From assembly GCA_003612485.1 (NCBI GenBank), contig RAZA01000007.1, forward strand, positions 124,001 through 188,000: DNA of 64,000 nt, written 5' to 3'. Origin of the DNA: a bacterium D16-50 (lineage in GTDB: Bacteria; Bacillota; Clostridia; Lachnospirales; Lachnospiraceae). The notes under the pieces are model-generated. The model searched no databases and had not been told where the DNA came from. It saw nothing but the letters and a program-made list of their open reading frames with translations. Shown one piece after another: positions 1-7,309 of the stretch. Each line of letters begins with the position of its first letter. Within the stretch, counting starts at the first letter, position 1. The position numbers were made by a program, and so were the translations under genes.

Positions 1-1235
1 GGAGGGGCCGGAGGGCATTATTCTGGAGTCGGTCATGGAGGGCTACGCTGAATATTATAGTGAAAACCTGAGCCAGAACGTGAAGCGTGGATATTATGAC
101 AGTGCTCTGGAGCTCAAAACACTGGGCCAGACGGTGCTCGGACTCAGGAAGGGCCCGGACGGCCGTTTCGAGATAGATCCGGCCACGGCCCCGATCGTTC
201 GCCGAATCTTCGAGGAATACGCAGCAGGCGAGCGGGCGAAGGATATATACACCCGCCTGAATGATGAAGGGTACCGGACGAGCCGCGGCAGCCTATTCAA
301 TAAAAACAGTTTGCGCCGGATCCTCCAAAATGAGAAGTATGTCGGCGTGTACGAGTTCCGCGACATACGGGTGGAGAACGGGATCCCGGCCATAGTGGAT
401 CGGGAGCTGTTCGATCGGTGTCAGGGCATGGTGGAGAAGCACCACCGGGCACCGGCAGCAGACAGAGCCACCAGCTTTCTGCTCACCGCGAAGCTGTTCT
501 GCGGTCATTGTGGGGAGCCTATGACGGGAGACGGAGGCACCGGACGGAGCGGCCGGGTGTATAACTATTACACATGTAACGGCCGCCGGGTGCATAAGTG
601 CCAGAAGGAGCGGGCTCAGAAGGAGTGGATCGAGCAGCTGGTAGTTGACGAGCTTGTCGATCTGATACACTCCGACGACTTCGTGAACGAGGTCGCGGAT
701 CGGTGCATGGAGTTTCAGCAGCGTGAGAAGGATCAGAGCGCCCTCCGAGCGCTTGAAGCACGCCAGAAGGAAAACGAGAAGGCGATCCAGAATATGCTCG
801 CAGCGATTGAGGCCGGGATCATAACGCCCAGCACGAAGTCGCGCCTCATGGAGCTGGAGGCAGAGCGCGGCCAGATTGAGAAGGGGATCGCCCAGCAGCT
901 CATAGCGGAGCCGACGCTGGAGCGGGATCAGGTGGTCTACTTTCTGGAGCGGTTCAGGGACGGAGACGTCACCGACGAAGGGTACCGCGCCTTTCTGGTG
1001 GACACGTTTCTCAATTCCGTGTACCTCTACGACGACGACAAGCTGGTGCTGGTGCTGAATTATACCGGCGAGCGTTGCAAGGTGACGCTGGATCTCGTAG
1101 AGAAGGCGATCGAGGGTGACGGGCTGGGCGGTTCGTGTTTTGCGCCGTCCAGCGCGCTGCCGGACACTGTTTTATTTCTGCTTTTGACAAACCATCATTC
1201 TGATCGTTCAGAAGGCTGTCTTCCGCAAAATATAG
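1..1235 (+). mobile_element. Right end of an integrative element (serine-recombinase type)
   Basis: From the left edge to roughly 1130 the DNA is visibly richer in G+C than the neighbouring chromosome and encodes the C-terminal half of a large serine recombinase. The reading frame then passes directly into the tail of a hybrid histidine kinase. The joint lies between about 1145 and 1240, just before the residues LAKPFF that close a receiver domain. The rest of the element lies left of the window. The exact attachment core cannot be read without the left end or an empty site, so the end given is approximate. Confidence 0.7.
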
Positions 1236-1738
1236 GTACGCTGGCAAAGCCCTTTTTCGTGTCCGCATTAAAGGAAAAAATCAGGGAGCTGAAAAACGGC
1301 GCCGCCGAACCAAAGACAGATAACCACGAAGGAAACTCTCTGGAAGGATTCCGTCTCCTTGCAGCAGAGGATAATGAAATCAACGCGGAGATTCTTTCCG
1401 AAATACTCAAGATGGAAGGGGCAAGCTATGAGATCGTGGAAAACGGTCAGCTGGCCGTAGAGCGCTTTGAGCATTCTGCAGAGGGCGAGTTCCACGCGAT
1501 TCTCATGGATGTCCAGATGCCGGTCATGAACGGCTATCAGGCGGCTATGGCGATCCGTGCCATGAGCCGTAAGGACGCCGCACAGATCCCCATCATCGCA
1601 ATGACCGCCAATGCTTTCGCGGAGGACGAGAAGGCGGCTCTGGACGCGGGAATGAATGCCCATGTGGCAAAGCCTCTGGATATAGAGCTGGCAAAAAAGG
1701 TGATCAGAGAATATTGCATGAAAGGAACAACGTCATGA
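2..1738 (+). CDS. Large serine recombinase fused to C-terminal receiver domain of a hybrid histidine kinase (5' partial)
   Basis: The frame is open to the left edge, so the ATG at 35 is internal and the catalytic serine domain is outside the window. Seen first is a recombinase domain (about codons 20-120), then a zinc ribbon (CGHCG followed by a C-x-x-x-x-x-x-x-C pair near codons 155-190) and a coiled coil, typical of integrases of conjugative elements. From about codon 400 the protein turns into the end of one receiver domain (LAKPFF), a linker and a full second receiver: acidic pair E445/D446, phospho-acceptor D492 in LMDVQMP, T524 and K546 (numbered from the ATG at 35). The inference is that the element integrated within a hybrid kinase gene and the recombinase stop codon was lost or lies beyond the joint. 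Whether the fusion is expressed is unknown. It overlaps the next gene by ATGA. Confidence 0.8.
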   Translation, partial: EGPEGIILESVMEGYAEYYSENLSQNVKRGYYDSALELKTLGQTVLGLRKGPDGRFEIDPATAPIVRRIFEEYAAGERAKDIYTRLNDEGYRTSRGSLFNKNSLRRILQNEKYVGVYEFRDIRVENGIPAIVDRELFDRCQGMVEKHHRAPAADRATSFLLTAKLFCGHCGEPMTGDGGTGRSGRVYNYYTCNGRRVHKCQKERAQKEWIEQLVVDELVDLIHSDDFVNEVADRCMEFQQREKDQSALRALEARQKENEKAIQNMLAAIEAGIITPSTKSRLMELEAERGQIEKGIAQQLIAEPTLERDQVVYFLERFRDGDVTDEGYRAFLVDTFLNSVYLYDDDKLVLVLNYTGERCKVTLDLVEKAIEGDGLGGSCFAPSSALPDTVLFLLLTNHHSDRSEGCLPQNIGTLAKPFFVSALKEKIRELKNGAAEPKTDNHEGNSLEGFRLLAAEDNEINAEILSEILKMEGASYEIVENGQLAVERFEHSAEGEFHAILMDVQMPVMNGYQAAMAIRAMSRKDAAQIPIIAMTANAFAEDEKAALDAGMNAHVAKPLDIELAKKVIREYCMKGTTS

Positions 1739-3057
1739 ACAAAACTTTGAGAAAAATAAGCCAAGGGTTCACCGCCGTATGTATGGGCGCTCTGGCGGCA
1801 TCCCTGCTGACGGCCTGCGGAGGACGGCCGGATCCTAACAAGAACGTAATTATCATAGAAAATCAAGATCAACGCACAGTAAACCTTTTCAGCCCCATGG
1901 AAAAGACAGATCCCAACGCTGAAAACGCCGCAAGAAACGCGGCAGACACTACCATTGCCATGGCCGAAGAAAAGCTCGGCGTGACCGTGGCATATAGAAC
2001 CTATACCGCAGAGGATTACAAAGACAAGACCTATGATGAGGTATCCCTTGACCGGGTGCGAAACAACATGGACGATATATATCTATTGAATCCCGACACC
2101 ATTCTGATTCTCGGCTCGGAGGGCGCCCTGATGGATCTGTCTGAGCTGGACTGCGCCAAAAACCTCAGAGATGTGGTAAAGACCGCAAACACCGTTGACG
2201 GAAAACTGGTGGGAATTCCTCAGGAAGTAGTGGCATACGGCCTTTTCATCAATAAGGATCTCTTTGACAAGTACCAACTGCAGCTTCCGGAAACCCCGGA
2301 GGATTTTCTGGAATGCTGCCGGGTATTTAAGGAAAACGGAATCGAGACTCCCATAGGGGCAAACCGCTGGTGGCTGGAAACCTTCGTTTTCGCTCAGGCC
2401 TATGCCGATCTATACAACGGCGGAAATACGGATGCAGAGATCGCAGCCCTCAACAGCGGAGAAGCCAAATACAGCGATTATATGCGCCCCGGCTTTGAGT
2501 TTTTAAAGAAACTCATTGACTATGGATATATCGATGCGAAAAAGGCGTATGTCAGCGAAGCCATCGAGGGGGAAAGTCCTGACTTTCTGGCAGGAAAAAC
2601 CCCCATTGTAATGGCATACTGGGGAGCCGCCAACACGGAGACTGCTTACGGAAATCCTGATTTCAATCTTCAGGTCATCGGCTTTCCCAGCAGCCGAGGC
2701 CAAATGCCCGTTATAACTATGACCGGCTTTGCCGTCTCCGCAGGCGCGGAACATGCAGAGGACGCCCTGCTCACTCTGGATGTGGTGCTTTCCGACGAAG
2801 CCCTTCAGGCATACGCCGAGATCAACAGGGTTATATCTCCCTCTAAAAACGTAGAGGTAGAATGCATTCCCGCCCTGAAGCCCCTCAACGACAAAATCGA
2901 TGAAAATGTCTTTGTCCTTGGCTCCAACGCCAATATGAAGATGGAACAATGGGGAAATACCTGCCTCATCGTCCGGGAACTATTAAACGGCGCCACTGTA
3001 GACGAGTGTATGGCCGCATTTGACAGGCTGCAGGAGGAATCTCTGAATGAACAATAA
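1735..3057 (+). CDS. Extracellular solute-binding lipoprotein (ABC sugar type)
   Basis: The product is 440 residues with a lipoprotein signal: basic N-terminus, hydrophobic core and lipobox LTAC with Cys28. The mature part resembles family 1 solute-binding proteins of carbohydrate ABC transporters (DDIYLLNPDTILILG, then a conserved hinge region and a late IVRELLNG helix). It would be anchored to the outer face of the membrane and deliver or sense a ligand. The ATG at 1735 overlaps the upstream kinase stop (ATGA) and has AAAGGA upstream, so an earlier in-frame ATG at 1714 is not needed. No permease or ATPase follows. Coupling to a hybrid sensor kinase suggests the protein serves as a sensory binding partner; that is inference. 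Substrate unknown. Confidence 0.85.
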   Translation: MNKTLRKISQGFTAVCMGALAASLLTACGGRPDPNKNVIIIENQDQRTVNLFSPMEKTDPNAENAARNAADTTIAMAEEKLGVTVAYRTYTAEDYKDKTYDEVSLDRVRNNMDDIYLLNPDTILILGSEGALMDLSELDCAKNLRDVVKTANTVDGKLVGIPQEVVAYGLFINKDLFDKYQLQLPETPEDFLECCRVFKENGIETPIGANRWWLETFVFAQAYADLYNGGNTDAEIAALNSGEAKYSDYMRPGFEFLKKLIDYGYIDAKKAYVSEAIEGESPDFLAGKTPIVMAYWGAANTETAYGNPDFNLQVIGFPSSRGQMPVITMTGFAVSAGAEHAEDALLTLDVVLSDEALQAYAEINRVISPSKNVEVECIPALKPLNDKIDENVFVLGSNANMKMEQWGNTCLIVRELLNGATVDECMAAFDRLQEESLNEQ

Positions 3058-3093
3058 ATCATTCATTCAGCATTGATTCCCCAGACCTTTCTT

Positions 3094-3663
3094 CTACCCA
3101 AACCAACTTGTCACTGTTCCTATCACAAGCTCTGCCGCGCCGCAGCACAGCATCACCAGAATGGGATTCTTTTTCCATATGCGCAGTACCAGAAAGGCCG
3201 CCAGAAAGATGCCGCACTCTGCCCACTGCACATTGGAGAATCCCATTTCCTTCCCTCCGAAGGCTACCAGCTGCAGAATGCTCAGTCCCGCCGCAGCGAT
3301 CAGCGCCACCACTGCAGGCCGGAGGCTTCCCAGCACGCTCTGCAGCGCAGAGACCTGCTTATACCGATAATACACGAAGGCCAGCAGGGACACTATAATG
3401 CAGGAGGGAAGGATACATCCGAAGGTAGCAATGAACGCCCCCGGAATGCCTGCGATACGGATTCCTACAAAGGTGGCCGAATTCACCGCTATAGGTCCCG
3501 GCGTCATCTCGGCAATGGTAATCAGATCCGTGAATTCATTCATAGTCAGCCATCCATGCTGGGTTACTACCTGACTCTGAATCAGAGGCATGGCCGCATA
3601 TCCCCCTCCGATGCTGAACATCCCTACCTGCAGAAAGCTCCAGAACAGCTCAAGATAAATCAT
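3094..3663 (-). CDS. CHR-family (chromate) transporter, short half
   Basis: This 189-residue membrane protein is one half of a CHR transporter. It shows the family signatures FSIGGGYAAMPL near the start and MTPGPIAVNSATFVG around residues 50-65, followed by several hydrophobic segments. The ATG at 3663 overlaps the stop of the upstream half by ATGA; the longer upstream extension of the frame runs through the preceding gene and is rejected. Short CHR proteins work as pairs of opposite topology, which fits the arrangement here. Chromate export is the family name, but in gut anaerobes the natural substrate is uncertain (sulfate or another oxyanion is possible). Confidence 0.87.
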   Translation of the reverse strand: MIYLELFWSFLQVGMFSIGGGYAAMPLIQSQVVTQHGWLTMNEFTDLITIAEMTPGPIAVNSATFVGIRIAGIPGAFIATFGCILPSCIIVSLLAFVYYRYKQVSALQSVLGSLRPAVVALIAAAGLSILQLVAFGGKEMGFSNVQWAECGIFLAAFLVLRIWKKNPILVMLCCGAAELVIGTVTSWFG

Positions 3664-4232
3664 CTCTCCTTCCCTCCCTTCCTCTTCCACAGCTCCGTAC
3701 AGATCCCCGCAAATGCCGCCGCCAGAATGATATAAATCACGTTCACTCCCCACACAAAGGTGGCCAGAAACGCCGCCGCCATCACGATCATATGTACGAT
3801 ATCTTTATTTTTCAGCACGCCCTTTCCCAATCCGCACACCACATCCAGTATCACCGCCGCCACTCCCGCCTGCATTCCCTTCAGCAGCAGAGCAATATAA
3901 GGATTTGCGGCAAAGGCGGCATAAAAAAACGAAATCACTGACAATAGAGCCATAGGAGGAATGATGGTTCCAAACACTGCGGTGAGCATTCCCGGAAAGC
4001 CCCCCATGCGCCATCCTACCAGAATGGCGGCATTGACAGCGATGGCCCCCGGAGAAGACTGGGCCAGCGCCGCAAGATCCAGCATTTCATTTTCCTCTAT
4101 CCAATGGTACTCGTCCACGAACTTCTTCTTCATGAAAGTGATAATGACGAATCCTCCCCCGAAGGTAAAGGCGCTGATATATAATGTGCTTGTAAACAGC
4201 TTAAGAAGTGTCTTACTCTTTTCCGATGCCAT
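3660..4232 (-). CDS. CHR-family (chromate) transporter, short half
   Basis: The 190-residue product is the partner half. It has AFTFGGGFVIITFM near residues 20-33 and the signature SSPGAIAVNAAILVG, then repeated transmembrane helices. The start at 4232 is chosen because the reverse strand shows an AAGGAG-like site just before it; the longer frame overlaps the reductase gene upstream. It follows the reductase stop by 17 bases, so reductase and both CHR halves look like one operon. The two halves differ in sequence by more than a simple duplication, as expected for an old heterodimeric pair. Confidence 0.87.
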   Translation of the reverse strand: MASEKSKTLLKLFTSTLYISAFTFGGGFVIITFMKKKFVDEYHWIEENEMLDLAALAQSSPGAIAVNAAILVGWRMGGFPGMLTAVFGTIIPPMALLSVISFFYAAFAANPYIALLLKGMQAGVAAVILDVVCGLGKGVLKNKDIVHMIVMAAAFLATFVWGVNVIYIILAAAFAGICTELWKRKGGKER

Positions 4233-4249
4233 TTTCGCTCCTTCCCCTT

Positions 4250-5392
4250 TCACGAAAAGACCTTTTTTGCCGCCTTCATCCTCTCCACGATTTCCACCCC
4301 GAAGGGGCATCTAGTCTCGCATCCGCCGCAGGCAATGCAGTGAGAGGCGTTCTTTTCCAGAGCCGCATAATGAGCCTTGACAGAGTCCGGAACCGTCTCC
4401 TGCATCATGGCCAGATCATAGAGCTTGTTCACCATGGCGATATCGATGCCTGCCGGACAAGGTTTGCAATGATTGCAGTACATGCATTTCTTGCTGTAGG
4501 CATGACGGGGAGCAGAGGCCAATATGCTTGCGTAATCCTTTTCCTCCTCCGAAGCGGTCTCATATTCCACCGCATCACAGACATGCTTAGGATCGGAATA
4601 TCCCACCATGATACTTGCCACTCCGGGTCTGGTCAGGGCATAATGGATGCACTGAACGGGAGTCAACGCCACTCCGAAGGGAGACGTCTTCTCATCAAAC
4701 AGCCTGCCTCCTGCGTATCCCTTCATCACCGTGATTCCTATGTCATTCTGCTCGCAGATCTTATACAGCTCCGTCCGCTCCGGATCCATTCCGGCCAGTG
4801 AGTCGTCATATTCGTCCACAAAATAATCATCTATATTCTCCGTTGGAGGCATGAGATCAAAAGCCGGATTCACGGAAAACAGCATCATCTCAATCTCTCC
4901 CGACAGCGCCGCCATCTTGGCTACCTTGGGATTGTGGGAGCTGAGCCCCACATGCCTGATCACGCCCTTCTCCTTCAGCTCATGGACATATTCCATGAAA
5001 GGACTGTCCAAAAGCTCCTCCCATTCCTTCTCGGAATCCACATAATGGATCATACCCAGATCGATATAGTCAGTACCCAGCCTCTCCAGCAGATCCTCGA
5101 AGGCCTCCTTCACCTTGGGAAGCTCACGGCTACGCACATACTGACCGTTCTGCCACGTGGAACCCAAATGCCCTTGTATGTACCATTTCTCTCTGGAGCC
5201 CTTGATGCACTCTCCGATATGAGATCTTACGCCCGGCTCGCTCATCCAGCAGTCCAGAATATTGATCCCCTCTTTTTGGCAGGCTTCTACCACCGCTCTG
5301 ACGCCATCCATATCCATCCGCTCCAGCCATTCCCCTCCGAACCCGATCTCACTTACCATCAATCCCGTCTTTCCAAGCCTTCTGTACTGCAT
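4250..5392 (-). CDS. Aldo/keto-reductase-like protein with C-terminal 4Fe-4S domain
   Basis: The product is 380 residues. The N-terminus MQYRRLGKTGLMVSEIGFGG and the barrel motif IDLGMIHYVD are aldo/keto reductase hallmarks. The C-terminus carries two ferredoxin-like Cys clusters (CMYCNHCKPCPAGI and CIACGGCETRCPFG). The usual AKR tetrad is Asp-Tyr-Lys-His. Here the Asp in NILDCW and the His in MIHYVD are present, but the segment that normally holds Tyr reads DCWMSEPGVRSHIGE and the strand that normally ends in Lys reads YIQGHLGS, so Tyr and Lys appear to be missing. The protein may therefore not be a classic NADPH reductase. The ATG at 5392 follows GGAGG. A repeated palindromic element sits directly upstream. 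Confidence 0.85.
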   Translation of the reverse strand: MQYRRLGKTGLMVSEIGFGGEWLERMDMDGVRAVVEACQKEGINILDCWMSEPGVRSHIGECIKGSREKWYIQGHLGSTWQNGQYVRSRELPKVKEAFEDLLERLGTDYIDLGMIHYVDSEKEWEELLDSPFMEYVHELKEKGVIRHVGLSSHNPKVAKMAALSGEIEMMLFSVNPAFDLMPPTENIDDYFVDEYDDSLAGMDPERTELYKICEQNDIGITVMKGYAGGRLFDEKTSPFGVALTPVQCIHYALTRPGVASIMVGYSDPKHVCDAVEYETASEEEKDYASILASAPRHAYSKKCMYCNHCKPCPAGIDIAMVNKLYDLAMMQETVPDSVKAHYAALEKNASHCIACGGCETRCPFGVEIVERMKAAKKVFS

Positions 5393-5406
5393 AATACGCC
5401 TCCTTC

Positions 5407-5498
5407 TATAGTATTTGGATAATAGAATCATGTTTTTGACTCTATAATAGAATCTAAAACAAGATTCTATTATCTAAAATCTATTATAGATTTTTTCT
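5407..5498 (-). promoter_or_regulatory. Palindromic promoter/operator element upstream of the reductase-CHR operon
   Basis: Read towards the reductase gene, the region holds repeated copies of ATAATAGAATC and its complement. One pair has 12-base arms (ATAATAGAATCT and AGATTCTATTAT) around a 6-base loop. The part nearest the gene, ATGATTCTATTATCCAAA followed by TACTAT, recurs upstream of the gene at 12824 in the same orientation relative to that gene. TATAAT hexamers lie inside the arms. A repressor or activator site overlapping the promoter is the likeliest reading. The remainder of the 5393-5705 gap is AT-rich and should hold the sulfatase promoter, but no convincing -35/-10 pair is seen. 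Confidence 0.6.
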
Positions 5499-5705
5499 GC
5501 CGGCAATATGCAATCCGTTTCCTCTCACACCGATGCCATCTTCCCAGTCTTCTATCTCACAACATAAATTATAACAAGAGAACCCCTTCTATGCAAATAT
5601 TTTTCCGGCTTCCCTTTCTATCTGATCTATGGCATAATAAAGATATATCAAAAAAGATGAAAAACACAAATACATAAAATCAAAAACAAAGAAAGGAAAA
5701 TTTTA

Positions 5706-7172
5706 ATGAGAGTATTGATGTTCGACATCGACACGCTTCGGGCAGACCATATGGGATGCTACGGCTATGGAAGAGACACCACCCCTATGATGGACGAAAT
5801 CGCAAAGGAAGGCGTTCGCTTCGACAATTATTACTGCCCCAACGCCCCTTGTCTCCCATCCCGCGCCTCCATGATCAGCGGTCAGTACGGAATCCATAAC
5901 GGCATCGTGGGACACGGAGGAACTGCTGCGGACATGCGTCTTCAGGGAACCTCCAGAAGCTTCACCGATGATATGTCCGAAAACGGCCTATTCATGCAGT
6001 TCAGAAGAGCAGGAATGCATACCGTGTCCTTCTCCACCTTTGCTGAACGGCACAGCGCATGGTGGTTCAACGCAGGCTTCAACGAATGCATTAACGTAGG
6101 ACGGCGGGGCGGAGAGTCCGCCGAGATGGTCACTCCCAAGGTGCTGGAATGGCTGGAGCGAAACGGTAAAAAAGACAATTGGATGATGCATGTACATTAT
6201 TGGGATCCCCACACCCCCTACAGGACACCTGCAGACTATGAAAGTCCTTTCGACGGCGCCCCTCTTCCCGACGACTGGATCACGGATGACATCTTTGCAG
6301 AGCATCTGCTCCACATAGGTCCCCATGGAGCCAATGAAATCAATATGTGGAACGATGATCATTTTGCTGTCTGGCCTAAGCATCCCGGCAGACTTCAAAA
6401 CTTGGAAGAGGCGAGGCATTTCCTCAATCAGTATGACAACGGCATCCGCTATACCGACGACAACATTGCTAAAATCATCGGCTGGCTGAAAGAAAATAAT
6501 CTGTATGACGATGATCTGGCCATTATCATCACTGCGGACCATGGAGAAGATCTGGGTGAATTCGGCGTCTATGCGGAGCATGGCATGGCGGACGAACCCG
6601 TATGCCGGATTCCTCTGATCATTCGCTGGCCGGGAATTCAGAAAGGAACCGCGGCAAAGGGATTTTATGACAATACTGACTTAACCCCTACGGTTCAGGA
6701 GCTGCTTGGAACTCCCATGATTTCCTCTCACCGTTATCATTATGACGGAATTTCATTCGCAGCCCAGCTGCGGGAGGGAAAGGACTGCTCCAGACCCTAT
6801 GTAGTTTTGACCCAGTGCGCCCATGTCTGCCAGCGAAGCGCACGGTTCGATGATTATATCTACATCCGCACCGTTCACGGAGGAGGCCATCTTCTGCCGG
6901 AGGAAATGCTCTTCAATATCGTGGAGGATCCCCATGAACAGCACAATCTGGCCCAGAAGCACCCCGAGCTGTGCGCCAAGGGGGCAAAGATGATTCTGGA
7001 CTGGAACGATTCCATGATGAAGACCTCCCATTACGATGCCGACCCTATGTGGACTGTCATGCGGGAAGGAGGCCCTGAGCATTGCAGGGGGCAGCTCGAA
7101 GCCTACATGGAGCGCTTGAAGGGGACTCCCAGAGAATACGGAATCGAGCTTCTGAAGGAAAAATATCAGTAA
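5706..7172 (+). CDS. Sulfatase (Cys-type, formylglycine-dependent)
   Basis: The 488-residue protein belongs to the S1 sulfatase (alkaline phosphatase) superfamily. Metal ligands are suggested by D7 and D9 in MFDIDTLRADHMG and by the TADHGEDLG motif in the second half. The maturation motif C-x-P-x-R is present as CLPSR, with Cys49 the residue that a formylglycine-generating enzyme (in anaerobes the radical SAM anSME) would oxidise; no such enzyme is in the window. There is no signal peptide, so it probably acts in the cytoplasm on imported sulfated sugars. The start has an AAAGGAAAA site upstream. Glycosaminoglycan or mucin sulfates are plausible substrates given the glucuronidase and uronate genes elsewhere in the window, but that link is inference. 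Confidence 0.9.
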   Translation: MRVLMFDIDTLRADHMGCYGYGRDTTPMMDEIAKEGVRFDNYYCPNAPCLPSRASMISGQYGIHNGIVGHGGTAADMRLQGTSRSFTDDMSENGLFMQFRRAGMHTVSFSTFAERHSAWWFNAGFNECINVGRRGGESAEMVTPKVLEWLERNGKKDNWMMHVHYWDPHTPYRTPADYESPFDGAPLPDDWITDDIFAEHLLHIGPHGANEINMWNDDHFAVWPKHPGRLQNLEEARHFLNQYDNGIRYTDDNIAKIIGWLKENNLYDDDLAIIITADHGEDLGEFGVYAEHGMADEPVCRIPLIIRWPGIQKGTAAKGFYDNTDLTPTVQELLGTPMISSHRYHYDGISFAAQLREGKDCSRPYVVLTQCAHVCQRSARFDDYIYIRTVHGGGHLLPEEMLFNIVEDPHEQHNLAQKHPELCAKGAKMILDWNDSMMKTSHYDADPMWTVMREGGPEHCRGQLEAYMERLKGTPREYGIELLKEKYQ

Positions 7173-7200
7173 AAATATGATTAGAAGTACCGATAGACGA

Positions 7201-7238
7201 AAGGCTGCTGAGAATGTCCCTTCATTCAAAGCAGCCTT
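7201..7238 (+). terminator. Hairpin between convergent sulfatase and lipoprotein genes
   Basis: AAGGCTGCT and AGCAGCCTT form a perfect 9-base stem around a 20-base loop in the convergent gap. No strong U-tract follows on either strand, so it may be a weak bidirectional terminator. A second stem (CTGCCTA and TAGGCAG) lies near 7271-7293. Confidence 0.45.
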
Positions 7239-7309
7239 ATCGTATTCCGGTTATACATGGGGTTTGGCGCTGCCTACACATGATATAGGCAGATACTTCT
7301 CAAACTTAT

